Positions 39,229 through 50,833 of a stretch of DNA of 64,000 bases are shown piece after piece; position 1 is the stretch's first letter; each line of letters begins with the position of its first letter. Below the pieces are notes generated by a model. That model ran no database searches. It had not been told where the DNA came from and worked only from the letters and a program-made list of their open reading frames with translations. Position numbers and translations under genes: made by a program. The stretch spans positions 1,164,033 to 1,228,032 of the forward strand of contig NZ_JAVBIK010000001.1 of assembly GCF_032193805.1 (NCBI RefSeq), written 5' to 3'. Origin of the DNA: Rhodoferax potami (GTDB taxonomy: Bacteria > Pseudomonadota > Gammaproteobacteria > Burkholderiales > Burkholderiaceae_C).

Positions 39229-40438
39229 AGCCGATATGCGTCAGCACCTCGTCATGCCTCCCCCACCTCATGCAACGCAGGCTGCATGGGACTGGGTCCG
39301 CAGCGACAGCCCGCACAGCAACCAGCGTTTGCCTACCGTGCCCGCTGTCGGCTCTGGTGCTGACACCACGGTTTTGGTCGTGCCCGCAGCGGCCCTGTCC
39401 TGGCACCGCATCACGCTGCCGCCGGGGCTGCTAGGCCGCGAGGGTCAGGCCCGCCAACCGGCCAAACTCAAATCGGTACTCGAAGGCCTGCTGGAAGACC
39501 AGCTCTTGGATGATCCGGCGCAGTTGCATTTTGCGCTGCAGGCCACCAGTGCCGAGACCGGCCCCTGGTGGGTGGCGGTATGCCAGCGTCACTGGCTCAA
39601 CGAACAAATTCAACAGCTGCGCCAAGCCGGGCACACCTTGCACAGCATCGTCCCCGAGTGGGGGCCGGGCTCCTCCGATACCCCGCCGGCACTCTGGCTC
39701 ACAGGAGAAGTCGAGACGGCAGAGTGGACATGGGCCGATAGCGCAGGCGTACACCGCCGCAGCGCAGCACAAGCCCCGGCCGCATTTCTCGCGCCTGCCC
39801 AGCTAGCCAGCGCGGCTTTGTTTGCCGAGCCGGCGTGCGCTGAACTTGCAGAATCACAAACCCACCGGGAGGTCACGGTGCAACACCGTGCAGACCGCTT
39901 GCGCGCCGCCGCCAACGGCCCCTGGAGTCTTGCGCAAGGCGAATTTGCCAACCGCCATGCCTTGTTGCAGCGAGTGGCTGAAACGGCAGCCGCGCTGTGG
40001 CAAGCACCGGCCTGGCGGCCAGCCCGTTGGGCTCTGGGTGTACTCGCTGCGGTGCAGCTGGTAGGCCTGAACCTACAGGCGTGGCAAGCCCGCCAAGCGC
40101 TGACCGAGCAGCGCAGTGCGATCCAGAGTGTGCTGATCAGTACCTTTCCGGCCACTACGGTAGTTGTCGATGCACCTTTACAAATGCAGCGCGCGGTAGA
40201 AGCACTGGGCCAGGCCGGCGGGCAGACACGGGCGCGCGACATGGAGCGACTTTTAGAGGCTTTTGGCACGATAGCCCAAGCAGATGCTTCGCCATCTGCT
40301 ATCGAATACGTAGCAGGCGAGTTACGGATAACGCCTCCTGCCGGAAATACCGAGCCTCCGGCATCGTTGCGTGACGGCCTGCAAAACAAAGGCTTGCGCC
40401 TTCGGACTGAGGGCACCACCTGGGTGCTGAGCCCATGA
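39212..40438 (+). CDS. gspL: Type II secretion inner-membrane protein GspL
   Basis: 408 aa, overlapping gspK by 17 nt. The cytoplasmic actin-like part (VLVVPAAALSWHRITLP, LEGLLEDQLLDDP) binds GspE, a helix follows (ALGVLAAVQLVGLNLQAW), and the periplasmic ferredoxin-like part ends the protein. ATG 39236 is an alternative start. Residues ~350-370 (AFGTIAQADASPSAIEYVAG) are encoded by a reverse copy of the dispersed element. Confidence 0.88.
   Translation: MPPYNEADMRQHLVMPPPPHATQAAWDWVRSDSPHSNQRLPTVPAVGSGADTTVLVVPAAALSWHRITLPPGLLGREGQARQPAKLKSVLEGLLEDQLLDDPAQLHFALQATSAETGPWWVAVCQRHWLNEQIQQLRQAGHTLHSIVPEWGPGSSDTPPALWLTGEVETAEWTWADSAGVHRRSAAQAPAAFLAPAQLASAALFAEPACAELAESQTHREVTVQHRADRLRAAANGPWSLAQGEFANRHALLQRVAETAAALWQAPAWRPARWALGVLAAVQLVGLNLQAWQARQALTEQRSAIQSVLISTFPATTVVVDAPLQMQRAVEALGQAGGQTRARDMERLLEAFGTIAQADASPSAIEYVAGELRITPPAGNTEPPASLRDGLQNKGLRLRTEGTTWVLSP
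40261..40303 (-). repeat. Dispersed GATAGC element, copy 6 (reverse, inside gspL)
   Basis: Minus strand reads GATAGCAGATGGCGAAG, then TTGGGCTATCGTGCC and AAAA. The gspL frame is open across it. Confidence 0.7.
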
Positions 40439-40908
40439 ACACCCAAACCCTGCGCACCTGGTGGAACCAGCGTCCCCCCCGCGAGCAAACAATGCTCTCG
40501 GCAGCCGTGGTTTTGATACTGGCCGCCCTGACGTGGACCATCGCCATTGCCCCGGCGTGGCGCACTGTCAAGGCCTACCCAGCACAACGGGCTACGCTGG
40601 ATGCCCAACTCCAACAAATGCAAACGCTGCAGGCGCAAGCCACCGCGCTGCAAAGTCGCCCGGCCCTGGCGCCTCAAGCGGCTCAAGCCGGGCTACAAGC
40701 CGCAGTGACAGGCCTAGGGCCCCGCGCCAGCCTGCTGATACTCAACCAACAAGCCACCGTCACCTTCAAAGGCGTGGAGGCGGAAACCCTGGCCCGCTGG
40801 CTGGCAGTGGTGCGGGTGGAGGCCCGCATGCTGCCGACCCAGGCGCAATGGCGTCGTGACGGTCGCTTGTGGAGTGGCACGGTGACCTTCACCCTGCCGG
40901 GCGGCTGA
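40435..40908 (+). CDS. gspM: Type II secretion inner-membrane protein GspM
   Basis: 157 aa. ATG 40435 overlaps the gspL stop (ATGA). One N-terminal helix (MLSAAVVLILAALTWTIAIAP) after a short cytoplasmic tail (WWNQRPPREQ), then a small periplasmic domain. Partners GspL in the platform. Confidence 0.9.
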   Translation: MNTQTLRTWWNQRPPREQTMLSAAVVLILAALTWTIAIAPAWRTVKAYPAQRATLDAQLQQMQTLQAQATALQSRPALAPQAAQAGLQAAVTGLGPRASLLILNQQATVTFKGVEAETLARWLAVVRVEARMLPTQAQWRRDGRLWSGTVTFTLPGG

Positions 40909-40912
40909 TGTG

Positions 40913-41752
40913 ATGGCTGCCCGACCCGACATCCTGCGACGCTCCCAAGGGCAGCTGGACACAGGCGCCAAGCGCGGCCCGTGGAGCTGGGCCGTGATAG
41001 GGGTTTTGCTGGGCGTGTTGGCAGGTGCCTTGGCATTTGCGCCGGCGCGCTGGCTGGCTGCCGGCTTGGTCTGGACAGACGCACCCCTGCGCTTGCACAA
41101 CCCGACCGGCACCGTATGGAATGGCAGTGCCCAAGTGCTCCTGCGCAGTGGTGCCGAGGGCAGCAAGGCTTTGCCCGGTGACCTGCGCTGGACCCTGCGC
41201 CCTGCCTGGAACGACGGCGGCCCGGGTGTACGCGCCGAGTGGCGGGCAGACTGTTGCCTCAGCGCGCCCTGGATTTGGCATGTGAATGGCAGCCTCCAGT
41301 CTGTGCAGCTGCGCGCGGATGATTTGCTACCGGCACAAGGCTTGCGCATCCCTGCAGGTCTGCTGACGGGGCTCGGCACCCCTTGGAACACGCTGCAACC
41401 CCAAGGGCAATTGACGTTGGCAACCAATGGCCTAACGGTCCGGTTGAACGCCAGAGGCACCCAACTCGGCGGCGAGCTCGCGCTGGACGCCCTGAACATG
41501 AGCACCAGCCTGTCGACCTTGCGCCCGGTGGGCAGCTACCGGGTAACTTTGCGTGGCGGCGAGCAAACCGCCATGACACTCTCGACCCTCGAGGGAGCAC
41601 TGCAGCTCAGCGGGACCGGAAAAATAGGGCCCCAAGGGCTGGTATTTACCGGAGAAGCCCGCGCCGCGGAGGGCCGTGAGGACACACTCTCCAATTTGCT
41701 GAATATCATTGGACAGCGCCAAGGCGCGCGGTCTCTGATTCAACTGGGTTAA
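40913..41752 (+). CDS. gspN: Type II secretion protein GspN
   Basis: 279 aa from ATG 40913; the upstream GTG 40910 is less likely. One N-terminal helix (WAVIGVLLGVLAGALAFAPA), then repetitive beta-rich periplasmic sequence (NPTGTVWNGSAQVLL) typical of GspN/AsmA-like proteins. It ends 3 nt before gspD. Confidence 0.88.
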   Translation: MAARPDILRRSQGQLDTGAKRGPWSWAVIGVLLGVLAGALAFAPARWLAAGLVWTDAPLRLHNPTGTVWNGSAQVLLRSGAEGSKALPGDLRWTLRPAWNDGGPGVRAEWRADCCLSAPWIWHVNGSLQSVQLRADDLLPAQGLRIPAGLLTGLGTPWNTLQPQGQLTLATNGLTVRLNARGTQLGGELALDALNMSTSLSTLRPVGSYRVTLRGGEQTAMTLSTLEGALQLSGTGKIGPQGLVFTGEARAAEGREDTLSNLLNIIGQRQGARSLIQLG

Positions 41753-41755
41753 GGA

Positions 41756-43861
41756 ATGTCCACTCCTCTTTATCGACGCTTGTGCAGCACACACATTGCT
41801 ATTCAATTAATAGCAACCGGGACAATCGGCATGGGCGCTATGGCCCCATTTGGCTCTCAGGCTTGGGCACAGACCAGCAATGCCGCGCCCACCGTCAAGC
41901 GGGGCGAGCCGATCACGCTGAACTTCAGCAACGCAGAAATTGAGGCGGTCGCCCGCACCATGGCCATCATGACCGGGCGCAACGTGGTGGTGGACCCGCG
42001 AGTCAAAGGCACGATGACCTTGGTCTCTGACAGCCCCATGTCGCCCGCCCGCGCCTACAACCACTTTCTGGCGGTGCTTCGAAGCATGGGCTATGCAGTG
42101 GTGCAGTCAGATGGCTTGGACAAAGTGGTCCCCGAGGCCGATGCCAAGCTGATCGGCGGCGGCGTTTCCGTTAACGAGAACGGCGCCCCCAACACGCCGG
42201 GCAACCAGTTGGTGACCCAGATCATCAAACTCCAGTTTGAAAACGCCAACAACCTGGTGGCAGTGCTGCGCCCGCTGATTAATCCCAACAACCCGATCAA
42301 CGTGAACCCGGCGACGAATTCGCTGGTCATCACTGACTACGCCGACAACCTGCGCCGCCTGGCGCGGATTGTGGCGGCACTGGATGTGCCGAACGCCACC
42401 GACGTAGAAATCATCCCGCTGAAGAATGCCAGCGCCACCGACCTCGCTCCGCTGGTGCTGCGGCTGATGGAAAGCACCGCAGCCAGCCCGGCAGGGGGAA
42501 CTGAGGCGGGCTTCAAGACCACGGTGGTGGCCGAACCGCGCAGCAACGCGCTGATTGTGCGGGCCGCCAACCAGGCACGCCTGGCACTGGCGATCAACCT
42601 GATCGACAAGCTCGATCAACCGGTGGCCAGCGTCAATGGTGCTGCAGGCAACATTTACGTGGTGTACCTGAAAAATGCCAATGCCACGCAGCTAGCAACC
42701 ACCCTGCGCGCCGCGATGGGCGCTGGCTCGGGCGGCAGTGCGCCGGCGGCCACCGGCGCAGCGCCCACCGCAGGCGCGGGCGCCTCCACTTTGGGCGCAG
42801 CGCAAGCGCCCAGCACGGGCGGCCAAATCCAGGCGGACCCGACGACCAACTCGCTCATCATCACCGCCAGCGAGCCGCAGTACCGGCAGTTGCGCGCGGT
42901 GATCGACAAGCTGGATGCGCGCCGCGCCCAGGTGTTCGTGGAAAGCCTGATTGCCGAGGTGAGCGCGGACAAGGCCGCAGAGTTCGGCATCCAGTGGCAA
43001 GGCGCGCTGGGCAATGCCGGCGATAGTTCTATCGGTCTGCTGGGTACCAATTTCGGGGCTGCAGGTAACAACATCATCAGCTTAGCGACACAAGGGACTT
43101 CGGGCACCGTCGCTCCTGGCAAGGGCCTGAACGTGGGCGTAGCCAGTAAAACCAATGGCATCTATGTGCTGGGTTTTCTAGCCCGCTTCCTGGAGGCAAC
43201 CGGCAGTGGCAATGTGCTTTCCACGCCGAACCTGCTCACCCTGGACAATGAAGAAGCCAAAATCGTGATCGGCCAGAACGTGCCGTTTGTGACCGGGCAG
43301 TTCACCAACACCGGCGCCAGCACCGGCAGCGTCAATCCGTTTCAAACCATTGAGCGTAAAGACGTTGGTCTGACCCTGAAGGTCAAGCCGCAGATCAGTG
43401 AAAACGGCACCGTCAAGCTGACCATCTTTCAGGAGGTGTCTAGCGTGTTGGCCTCCACCGTCAACGCGGCCAATGGCCCGACCACCAACAAGCGGACGAT
43501 TGAATCCAATGTCTTGGTCGAAGACGGCGCGGTCGTGGTGCTCGGCGGTTTGCTGCAGGACGAATACGCAGGCAGCCAGGAACGGGTGCCCGGCTTGGCC
43601 GATGTGCCCTTCTTTGGCAACCTGTTCAAAAGCGAGGCACGCAGCCGCAAAAAAACCAACCTGATGGTGTTTTTGCGGCCGATGGTGGTGCGCGACGCCA
43701 CAGCAACACAAGCCCTGTCCAACGAGCGCTACGAGCAAATGCGCGGAACCCAGCAATCCGGCCAGCCGGAGCCTAGCTCCACCCTGCCGATCAATGAAGC
43801 GCCGGTGCTCCCGAATCTGCAGCTCAAGCCCGGCAACCTTCTATTGGCCCCAACGCAATAG
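41756..43861 (+). CDS. gspD: Type II secretion secretin GspD
   Basis: 701 aa outer-membrane channel. N0 domain (ITLNFSNAEIEAVARTMAIMTGRNVVVDP), N1-N3 repeats (IIKLQFENANNLVAVLRPLINPNN) and a Gly/Ala-rich linker in N3 (~320-352). The secretin core has the signature VPGLADVPFFGNLFKSE. The 38-residue signal peptide is largely encoded by a copy of the dispersed element. No lipobox or pilotin-binding S-domain is obvious. Confidence 0.95.
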   Translation: MSTPLYRRLCSTHIAIQLIATGTIGMGAMAPFGSQAWAQTSNAAPTVKRGEPITLNFSNAEIEAVARTMAIMTGRNVVVDPRVKGTMTLVSDSPMSPARAYNHFLAVLRSMGYAVVQSDGLDKVVPEADAKLIGGGVSVNENGAPNTPGNQLVTQIIKLQFENANNLVAVLRPLINPNNPINVNPATNSLVITDYADNLRRLARIVAALDVPNATDVEIIPLKNASATDLAPLVLRLMESTAASPAGGTEAGFKTTVVAEPRSNALIVRAANQARLALAINLIDKLDQPVASVNGAAGNIYVVYLKNANATQLATTLRAAMGAGSGGSAPAATGAAPTAGAGASTLGAAQAPSTGGQIQADPTTNSLIITASEPQYRQLRAVIDKLDARRAQVFVESLIAEVSADKAAEFGIQWQGALGNAGDSSIGLLGTNFGAAGNNIISLATQGTSGTVAPGKGLNVGVASKTNGIYVLGFLARFLEATGSGNVLSTPNLLTLDNEEAKIVIGQNVPFVTGQFTNTGASTGSVNPFQTIERKDVGLTLKVKPQISENGTVKLTIFQEVSSVLASTVNAANGPTTNKRTIESNVLVEDGAVVVLGGLLQDEYAGSQERVPGLADVPFFGNLFKSEARSRKKTNLMVFLRPMVVRDATATQALSNERYEQMRGTQQSGQPEPSSTLPINEAPVLPNLQLKPGNLLLAPTQ
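41809..41851 (+). repeat. Dispersed GATAGC element, copy 7 (signal peptide of GspD)
   Basis: AATAGCAACCGGGACA, then ATGGGCGCTATGGCCC and ATTT. The most diverged copy, read in the same frame as copies 1 and 2 (ATA|GCA). An upstream TTGCTAT arm also matches other copies. Confidence 0.6.
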
Positions 43862-43870
43862 GGCTTGTAC

Positions 43871-45259
43871 ATGCGCTACCCGCTCCCCTATGCCTTTGCG
43901 CGCAGCCAGCAGTTGCTGCTGGAGGACGATAACGACCGCCTGTACCTTTGGGTTCACACGGACACAGCTGCCTCTGCCATTTCTGAGGTGATGCGCAAGC
44001 ACCGCATCGACCACCTACAAACCCAAGACGCGGCGGAATTGGCCCAGCGCATCAGCATGGCGTATGCACAAGGCGAGTCGAGCGCCGCCACGGTAATGAA
44101 CGAGGTGCAGGGTGAGGCTGATTTGACGCGGATGATGCAAGAGCTGCCCGCAGTCGAGGATCTTTTGGAAACAGCGGACGACGCCCCCATCATCCGCATG
44201 CTCAATGCATTGCTCACCCAAGCCGCACGCGATGGGGCCAGTGACATCCATATCGAGCCGTTTGAGCGCAACTCATCAGTCCGCTTCCGGGTCGATGGGT
44301 CCCTGCGCGAGGTGGTGCAAGCTCACCGCGCCTTGCATGCGGCGCTGATTTCGCGGCTCAAGATCATGGCCGATCTGGACATCTCTGAAAAGCGCTTGCC
44401 GCAAGACGGGCGCATTTCGCTGCGCATCGGCACCCGCGCCGTCGATGTGCGGGTCAGCACCTTGCCCAGCGCCCACGGCGAACGGGCTGTACTGCGCTTG
44501 CTCGACAAGAGCCAGGACCAGCGCAGCCTGGAGGCGGTGGGCATGCAGGGCGATGTGTTGCGGCGCTTTGAAGGCCTGATTGCCCAGCCCCACGGCATCA
44601 TTCTGGTGACAGGCCCCACCGGTTCGGGCAAATCGACCACCTTGTACGCCTCGCTCGGGCGGCTGGATGCTGCCCGCCAAAACATCATGACGGTGGAAGA
44701 CCCGATCGAGTACGAGCTGCCGGGCGTCGGCCAGACGCAGGTCAACCCCAAGATCGACCTCACGTTTGCCAAGGCCCTGCGGGCGATATTGCGACAAGAC
44801 CCGGATGTGATCATGATCGGCGAAATCCGGGATTTCGAGACCGCCCAAATCGCTATCCAGGCCTCCCTGACCGGTCACTTGGTGCTGGCCACGCTGCACA
44901 CCAACGATTCGGCCAGTGCGGTCACCCGCTTGATCGACATGGGAGTGGAGCCCTTTTTGCTCAGCTCTTCGCTGCGCGGCGTACTGGCCCAGCGTTTGGT
45001 GCGCAAAACCTGCAAGACCTGCGCGGGCAAAGGCTGCGAAGCCTGCGGCCATACCGGCTACCTCGGGCGCACCGGTGTTTTCGAATTGCTGGTGGCCGAT
45101 GACACCATTGCCGAGTTGATCCACCACAACGCCTCAGAAGCTGACATCCGCACCTCAGCCACCCGACAAGGCATGGTGCCGCTGCGCGAAGACGGTGAGC
45201 GACTGGTCAGCAGTGGCCTGACCAGCCGCGAAGAACTATTGCGCGTAGTCCGGGACTGA
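43871..45259 (+). CDS. gspE: Type II secretion ATPase GspE
   Basis: 462 aa cytoplasmic motor; ATG 43871 is preferred over TTG 43865. Walker A GPTGSGKSTTLYASL, Asp box VEDPIEYELPGVGQTQVN, Walker B with MIGEIRDFETAQIAIQASLTGH, and a zinc site CKTCAGKGCEACGHTGY (CxxC..CxxC). It powers pseudopilus assembly. The convergent foldase gene ends 12 nt downstream. Confidence 0.95.
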   Translation: MRYPLPYAFARSQQLLLEDDNDRLYLWVHTDTAASAISEVMRKHRIDHLQTQDAAELAQRISMAYAQGESSAATVMNEVQGEADLTRMMQELPAVEDLLETADDAPIIRMLNALLTQAARDGASDIHIEPFERNSSVRFRVDGSLREVVQAHRALHAALISRLKIMADLDISEKRLPQDGRISLRIGTRAVDVRVSTLPSAHGERAVLRLLDKSQDQRSLEAVGMQGDVLRRFEGLIAQPHGIILVTGPTGSGKSTTLYASLGRLDAARQNIMTVEDPIEYELPGVGQTQVNPKIDLTFAKALRAILRQDPDVIMIGEIRDFETAQIAIQASLTGHLVLATLHTNDSASAVTRLIDMGVEPFLLSSSLRGVLAQRLVRKTCKTCAGKGCEACGHTGYLGRTGVFELLVADDTIAELIHHNASEADIRTSATRQGMVPLREDGERLVSSGLTSREELLRVVRD

Positions 45260-45271
45260 CAAAAACCACGC

Positions 45272-46259
45272 TCAGGGCTCGTAGGCCGCCAGCCGTTTGC
45301 GCTCAGTCTCGGTGAATCGGGCTTGTTGCAGCGCGGTCACGGCTGCTGCTTGCTCAGTGTCCGCAAGCGCACTTGCACCCTGCAAGAGCCGGCTTCGCTC
45401 AGCCAGGTAGCTGGCAATTCGCTGCTGCCAGGCCCGCTCTTCTTGGTCCAGTTCGGCAAAGCGGCCCGCTGCTGCACTGTCAAAGGCTTTGGCACGGGCG
45501 CGGTAGACCTCATCCTCCCCTGCACCGGCCGCGCGCAAAGCGGCCACCTGCGCTTCCAGCTTGATGACTGCGCGTGGCGCCTCCCGGTCTTCGCGCAGGC
45601 TGGGGGAAGCTGCTTGTCCAGCGCGGCCAAGCGAGCCTGCTTGTCTTGCGGGGAAAGCTGTGCATCGTTCACGATATCGAGCCGGGCGAGTGCATCGAGG
45701 TCATGCAGATCCTCGGCGCCGAACATCGCTTGAGCCTCCTCCGCGCTGAAGAAACGGGCGCGCACCACGCGCATGGCTTCAAACCGCTCGCGGAGCACCG
45801 CGTTGCCCGGGGGCGTTTTGGCGAATTGCTGCTCTACCACCACCAGCGCCTTTTTGAACGACAGGTACCGCTCCAACAAGCGCTCGGCTTGGGGCAGTTG
45901 CACAGGCTTCAGGTTTTGGGCCAGCACGGTGCGGATTTGCGCCCCGATCTCTTCCACACTGAGTTCGCCCACGGTGCTCAGGTAGTAATCAAACAGACGC
46001 TTGAGTTCTGCGTAAGGCAAAACGGTGCAGCCCGCTTCCCGGCACTGCGTGGGCAAAGCGTGGAGCCCCATGGTTTGCACCGCGTGCAAGCCATCGGGTG
46101 CGGTACCCTGCAGCGAGCGGGCAGGGCCGGTGGCTATCGCACCGGAACTCGCGTTGTGGTCGCCGGTTGGCGAGTCGCCCCAGAGCCACATATCGGCACC
46201 CCACCCACCCAGCAGGGCCAAGCCTGCCAAGCCAGCGAGGGCCTTGCTGCGCAGTCGCA

Positions 46260-46260
<1 letters not shown>
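45272..46260 (-). pseudogene. lifO: Lipase chaperone (foldase) LifO, interrupted by a one-base frameshift
   Basis: ATG 46260 overlaps the lipA stop (TAATG). Membrane anchor residues 1-24, then the foldase signature RLFDYYLSTVGE. The frame is right up to DKQLPP and resumes in another frame as SLREDREAPRAVIKLEAQVAALRAAGAGEDEVY ... to stop 45272. One C has been lost in a C run (45602-45606 as G5 on the + strand); with six C the protein would read LPPSLREDREAP, as in relatives. Everything else is intact, so an assembly error or recent mutation is likely. LifO folds the adjacent lipase in the periplasm before type II export. Confidence 0.88.
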
Positions 46261-48656
<2,396 letters not shown>

Positions 48657-48686
48657 AACACAGAAAACCCAGGAGGCTTAGTTCAC

Positions 48687-49493
48687 ATGCGACCCCTTTC
48701 CCTGCCACTGCTGCTCGTTGTCAGCACGCTCACCCTGAGCCTCAGCGCCTGCACCCGGATCGAAACCGGCGAAGTGGGCCTGCGCGTTAATTTCGATAAA
48801 ACCGTGGACCCGACTGAACGCCTGCCCGGCTCGTTCAACCAGACCGTGGTCGGCGAAATACTCACCTTCAAAATCCAGGATGTGGCGGTGGGCGTCGACA
48901 ACATGACGCCGCTGGCCTCTGACAACTCCACCGTCAAAGACTTCGATATGACAGTGGTTTACAACGTCAACCCCTCGGCGGTGTCCGAGCTGTGGACCAC
49001 CAAGAACCGCACCTTCCACGGCATCTCGGAAAAGGGGGGCGACATCCTGCTGATGCAGAACTACGTGGCCTTGAGTGCGCGTAACGCCGCCTATAAGGTC
49101 GCACGCGGCTACGAGTCGCTCAAGATGGCGGACAACCGGCCGCTGATGGAGCAGCAGATCCGCGAAAGCATCATCAAAACCCTGACCGAAGAAAAGCTGG
49201 GCGACAAGATTGCCGTCTCCCAAGTGCAGGTGCGCGCCATCACCCCGGCTGACGTAATTGTGCAAAGCGCCAACGAACTGGTGCGCGCTCAAAACGAGCT
49301 CAAAACCAAAGAGGTGGAAGTGCAAACCGCCAAGAAAGAAGCGGAGCGCATCGCCGCCCTGAATGCCAATGCCGGCGCCATCGGCTACATGAATGCCATG
49401 GCCAACCTCAAGATCGCCGAAGGCGTGGCGAACGGCAAAGTACAAACCATTGTGGTGCCCTACGACTTCAAGGGCATCGTGAATGCGAAATAA
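48687..49493 (+). CDS. SPFH/band-7 domain lipoprotein
   Basis: 268 aa. Lipobox LSLSAC gives a lipid anchor. The band-7 domain follows (EVGLRVNFDKTVDPTERLPG, TVKDFDMTVVYNVNPSAVSELW), then a charged helix (ELKTKEVEVQTAKKEAERIAAL). AGGAGG precedes the start at 48671. SPFH proteins scaffold membrane proteases or microdomains; the role here is unknown. 9 nt from the next gene. Confidence 0.85.
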   Translation: MRPLSLPLLLVVSTLTLSLSACTRIETGEVGLRVNFDKTVDPTERLPGSFNQTVVGEILTFKIQDVAVGVDNMTPLASDNSTVKDFDMTVVYNVNPSAVSELWTTKNRTFHGISEKGGDILLMQNYVALSARNAAYKVARGYESLKMADNRPLMEQQIRESIIKTLTEEKLGDKIAVSQVQVRAITPADVIVQSANELVRAQNELKTKEVEVQTAKKEAERIAALNANAGAIGYMNAMANLKIAEGVANGKVQTIVVPYDFKGIVNAK

Positions 49494-49502
49494 GGATTTC
49501 TC

Positions 49503-50396
49503 ATGGGATTGACCCTCGACGGCAAGCTGGTGGTGGCCATTTCCAGCCGGGCCTTGTTTGACTTTGAAGAAGAAAACCAAGTTTTCGAACAAAACGACGA
49601 CCACGCCTACATGCAGCTACAGCGCCAGCGGCTGGACGTGCCGGCCAAGCCCGGTGTAGCGTTCTCATTGGTCAAGAAGCTGCTGGCGTTCAATGAGCCG
49701 GACTCGCAGCGGGTGGAAGTGGTCATCTTGTCGCGCAACGACCCGGTCTCGGGCATGCGGGTGTTTCGCTCTGCCCAGCACTACGGGCTTGCAATCCAGC
49801 GTGGCAATTTCACACGCGGTGAGGCGCCTTGGCGATACCTCAAGCCCTTGCACGCCAACCTGTTTTTGAGCACCCACTTGAGCGATGTGCGCGCTGCCCT
49901 TGCAGCAGGCGTGCCGGCCGCGCAGGTCTACCCGCACAGCGCACACGCCAGCGCCGACCACCCCAGTGAAGTGCGCATTGCCTTCGACGGCGACGCCGTA
50001 CTCTTCAGTGACGAGGCCGAACAGGTTTACCAAAGCGGCGGCCTGACCGCCTTTCAAAAACACGAGATGGACAAGGTGGCCCAGCCGCTGCCGGACGGCC
50101 CCTTCAAGCCCCTGCTGGTCGCATTGCACCGCCTGCAGCAAGCGCGTATTCCGCACATCCGTATCCGTACGGCACTGGTTACCGCCCGCAGCGCACCGGC
50201 CCATGAGCGCGCGATTCTGACCCTGATGAACTGGAACATCGATGTCGACCAAGCCATGTTCCTCGGCGGGCTGGACAAAGGCGAGTTCCTGCGCGAGTTT
50301 GAGCCGGACTTTTTCTTTGACGACCAAACCGGCCACATCGAATCCGCCGCCCGCCATGTCCCTAGCGGACATGTCGCCAGCGGCGTGCGCAACTAG
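49503..50396 (+). CDS. 5'-nucleotidase (pfam06189-like)
   Basis: 297 aa soluble protein. Family motifs: VVAISSRALFDFEEENQVFE at the N-terminus, VILSRNDPVSGMRVFRS, ANLFLSTHLSDVRAALAAG, the acidic AFDGDAVLFSDEAE and FLGGLDKGEFL. Expected to remove phosphate from nucleoside monophosphates in the cytoplasm. Confidence 0.85.
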   Translation: MGLTLDGKLVVAISSRALFDFEEENQVFEQNDDHAYMQLQRQRLDVPAKPGVAFSLVKKLLAFNEPDSQRVEVVILSRNDPVSGMRVFRSAQHYGLAIQRGNFTRGEAPWRYLKPLHANLFLSTHLSDVRAALAAGVPAAQVYPHSAHASADHPSEVRIAFDGDAVLFSDEAEQVYQSGGLTAFQKHEMDKVAQPLPDGPFKPLLVALHRLQQARIPHIRIRTALVTARSAPAHERAILTLMNWNIDVDQAMFLGGLDKGEFLREFEPDFFFDDQTGHIESAARHVPSGHVASGVRN

Positions 50397-50833
50397 CCGT
50401 ATTCGACAGATGTAAACGCGAGAACCGGTTTGGTAAAGCAATGTAAAACCGGCTGACAGCCACGGCAGGCCGGTCTATCCTGAGGGCCATGTCGTACTCA
50501 TCCACCGGCCTGACCTCCCGCACGCGCAAGCCGCTTACCGGCGAAGGTTCGGACAAACCGGGCGAAGCCCATTTGTCTGCCAATGCGCAAGCGTGGCGCA
50601 GGTGGGCGCTTGTGGGCTACCGACGAAATCGGGAGTCAGTGCACACAGGCCGCGCTGAAACGGCCGACACCGAGCGCCAGGACGACGAGTCCGGCCGCTC
50701 TGACGACGGACACCACAGCGGCTTTCAAGGGCTTTAGCCGCGGCACACGGGACTTCGCGGCTAATATGCCCCGTGGTCTCACGGCAACGCCCCGCGCGGT
50801 GCCGGCCTTGTTCCCTCAACCGAGATTTTTTGC
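50397..50833 (+). other. 437-bp gap with no recognised gene
   Basis: Contains an 82-codon frame (50489-50737; hydrophilic, no known family, no ribosome site) and several GC-rich inverted repeats such as AACCGGTTT ... AAACCGG near 50425-50455. I looked for a cobalamin riboswitch because SbmA/BacA-type transporters can import B12, but saw no B12 box. Confidence 0.4.

Noticed and set aside
50489..50737. 82-codon reading frame before the SbmA-type gene
   Set aside because: No ribosome site, odd composition and no recognisable family.
50397..50833. Cobalamin riboswitch upstream of the SbmA-type transporter
   Set aside because: No B12 box or conserved core could be found.
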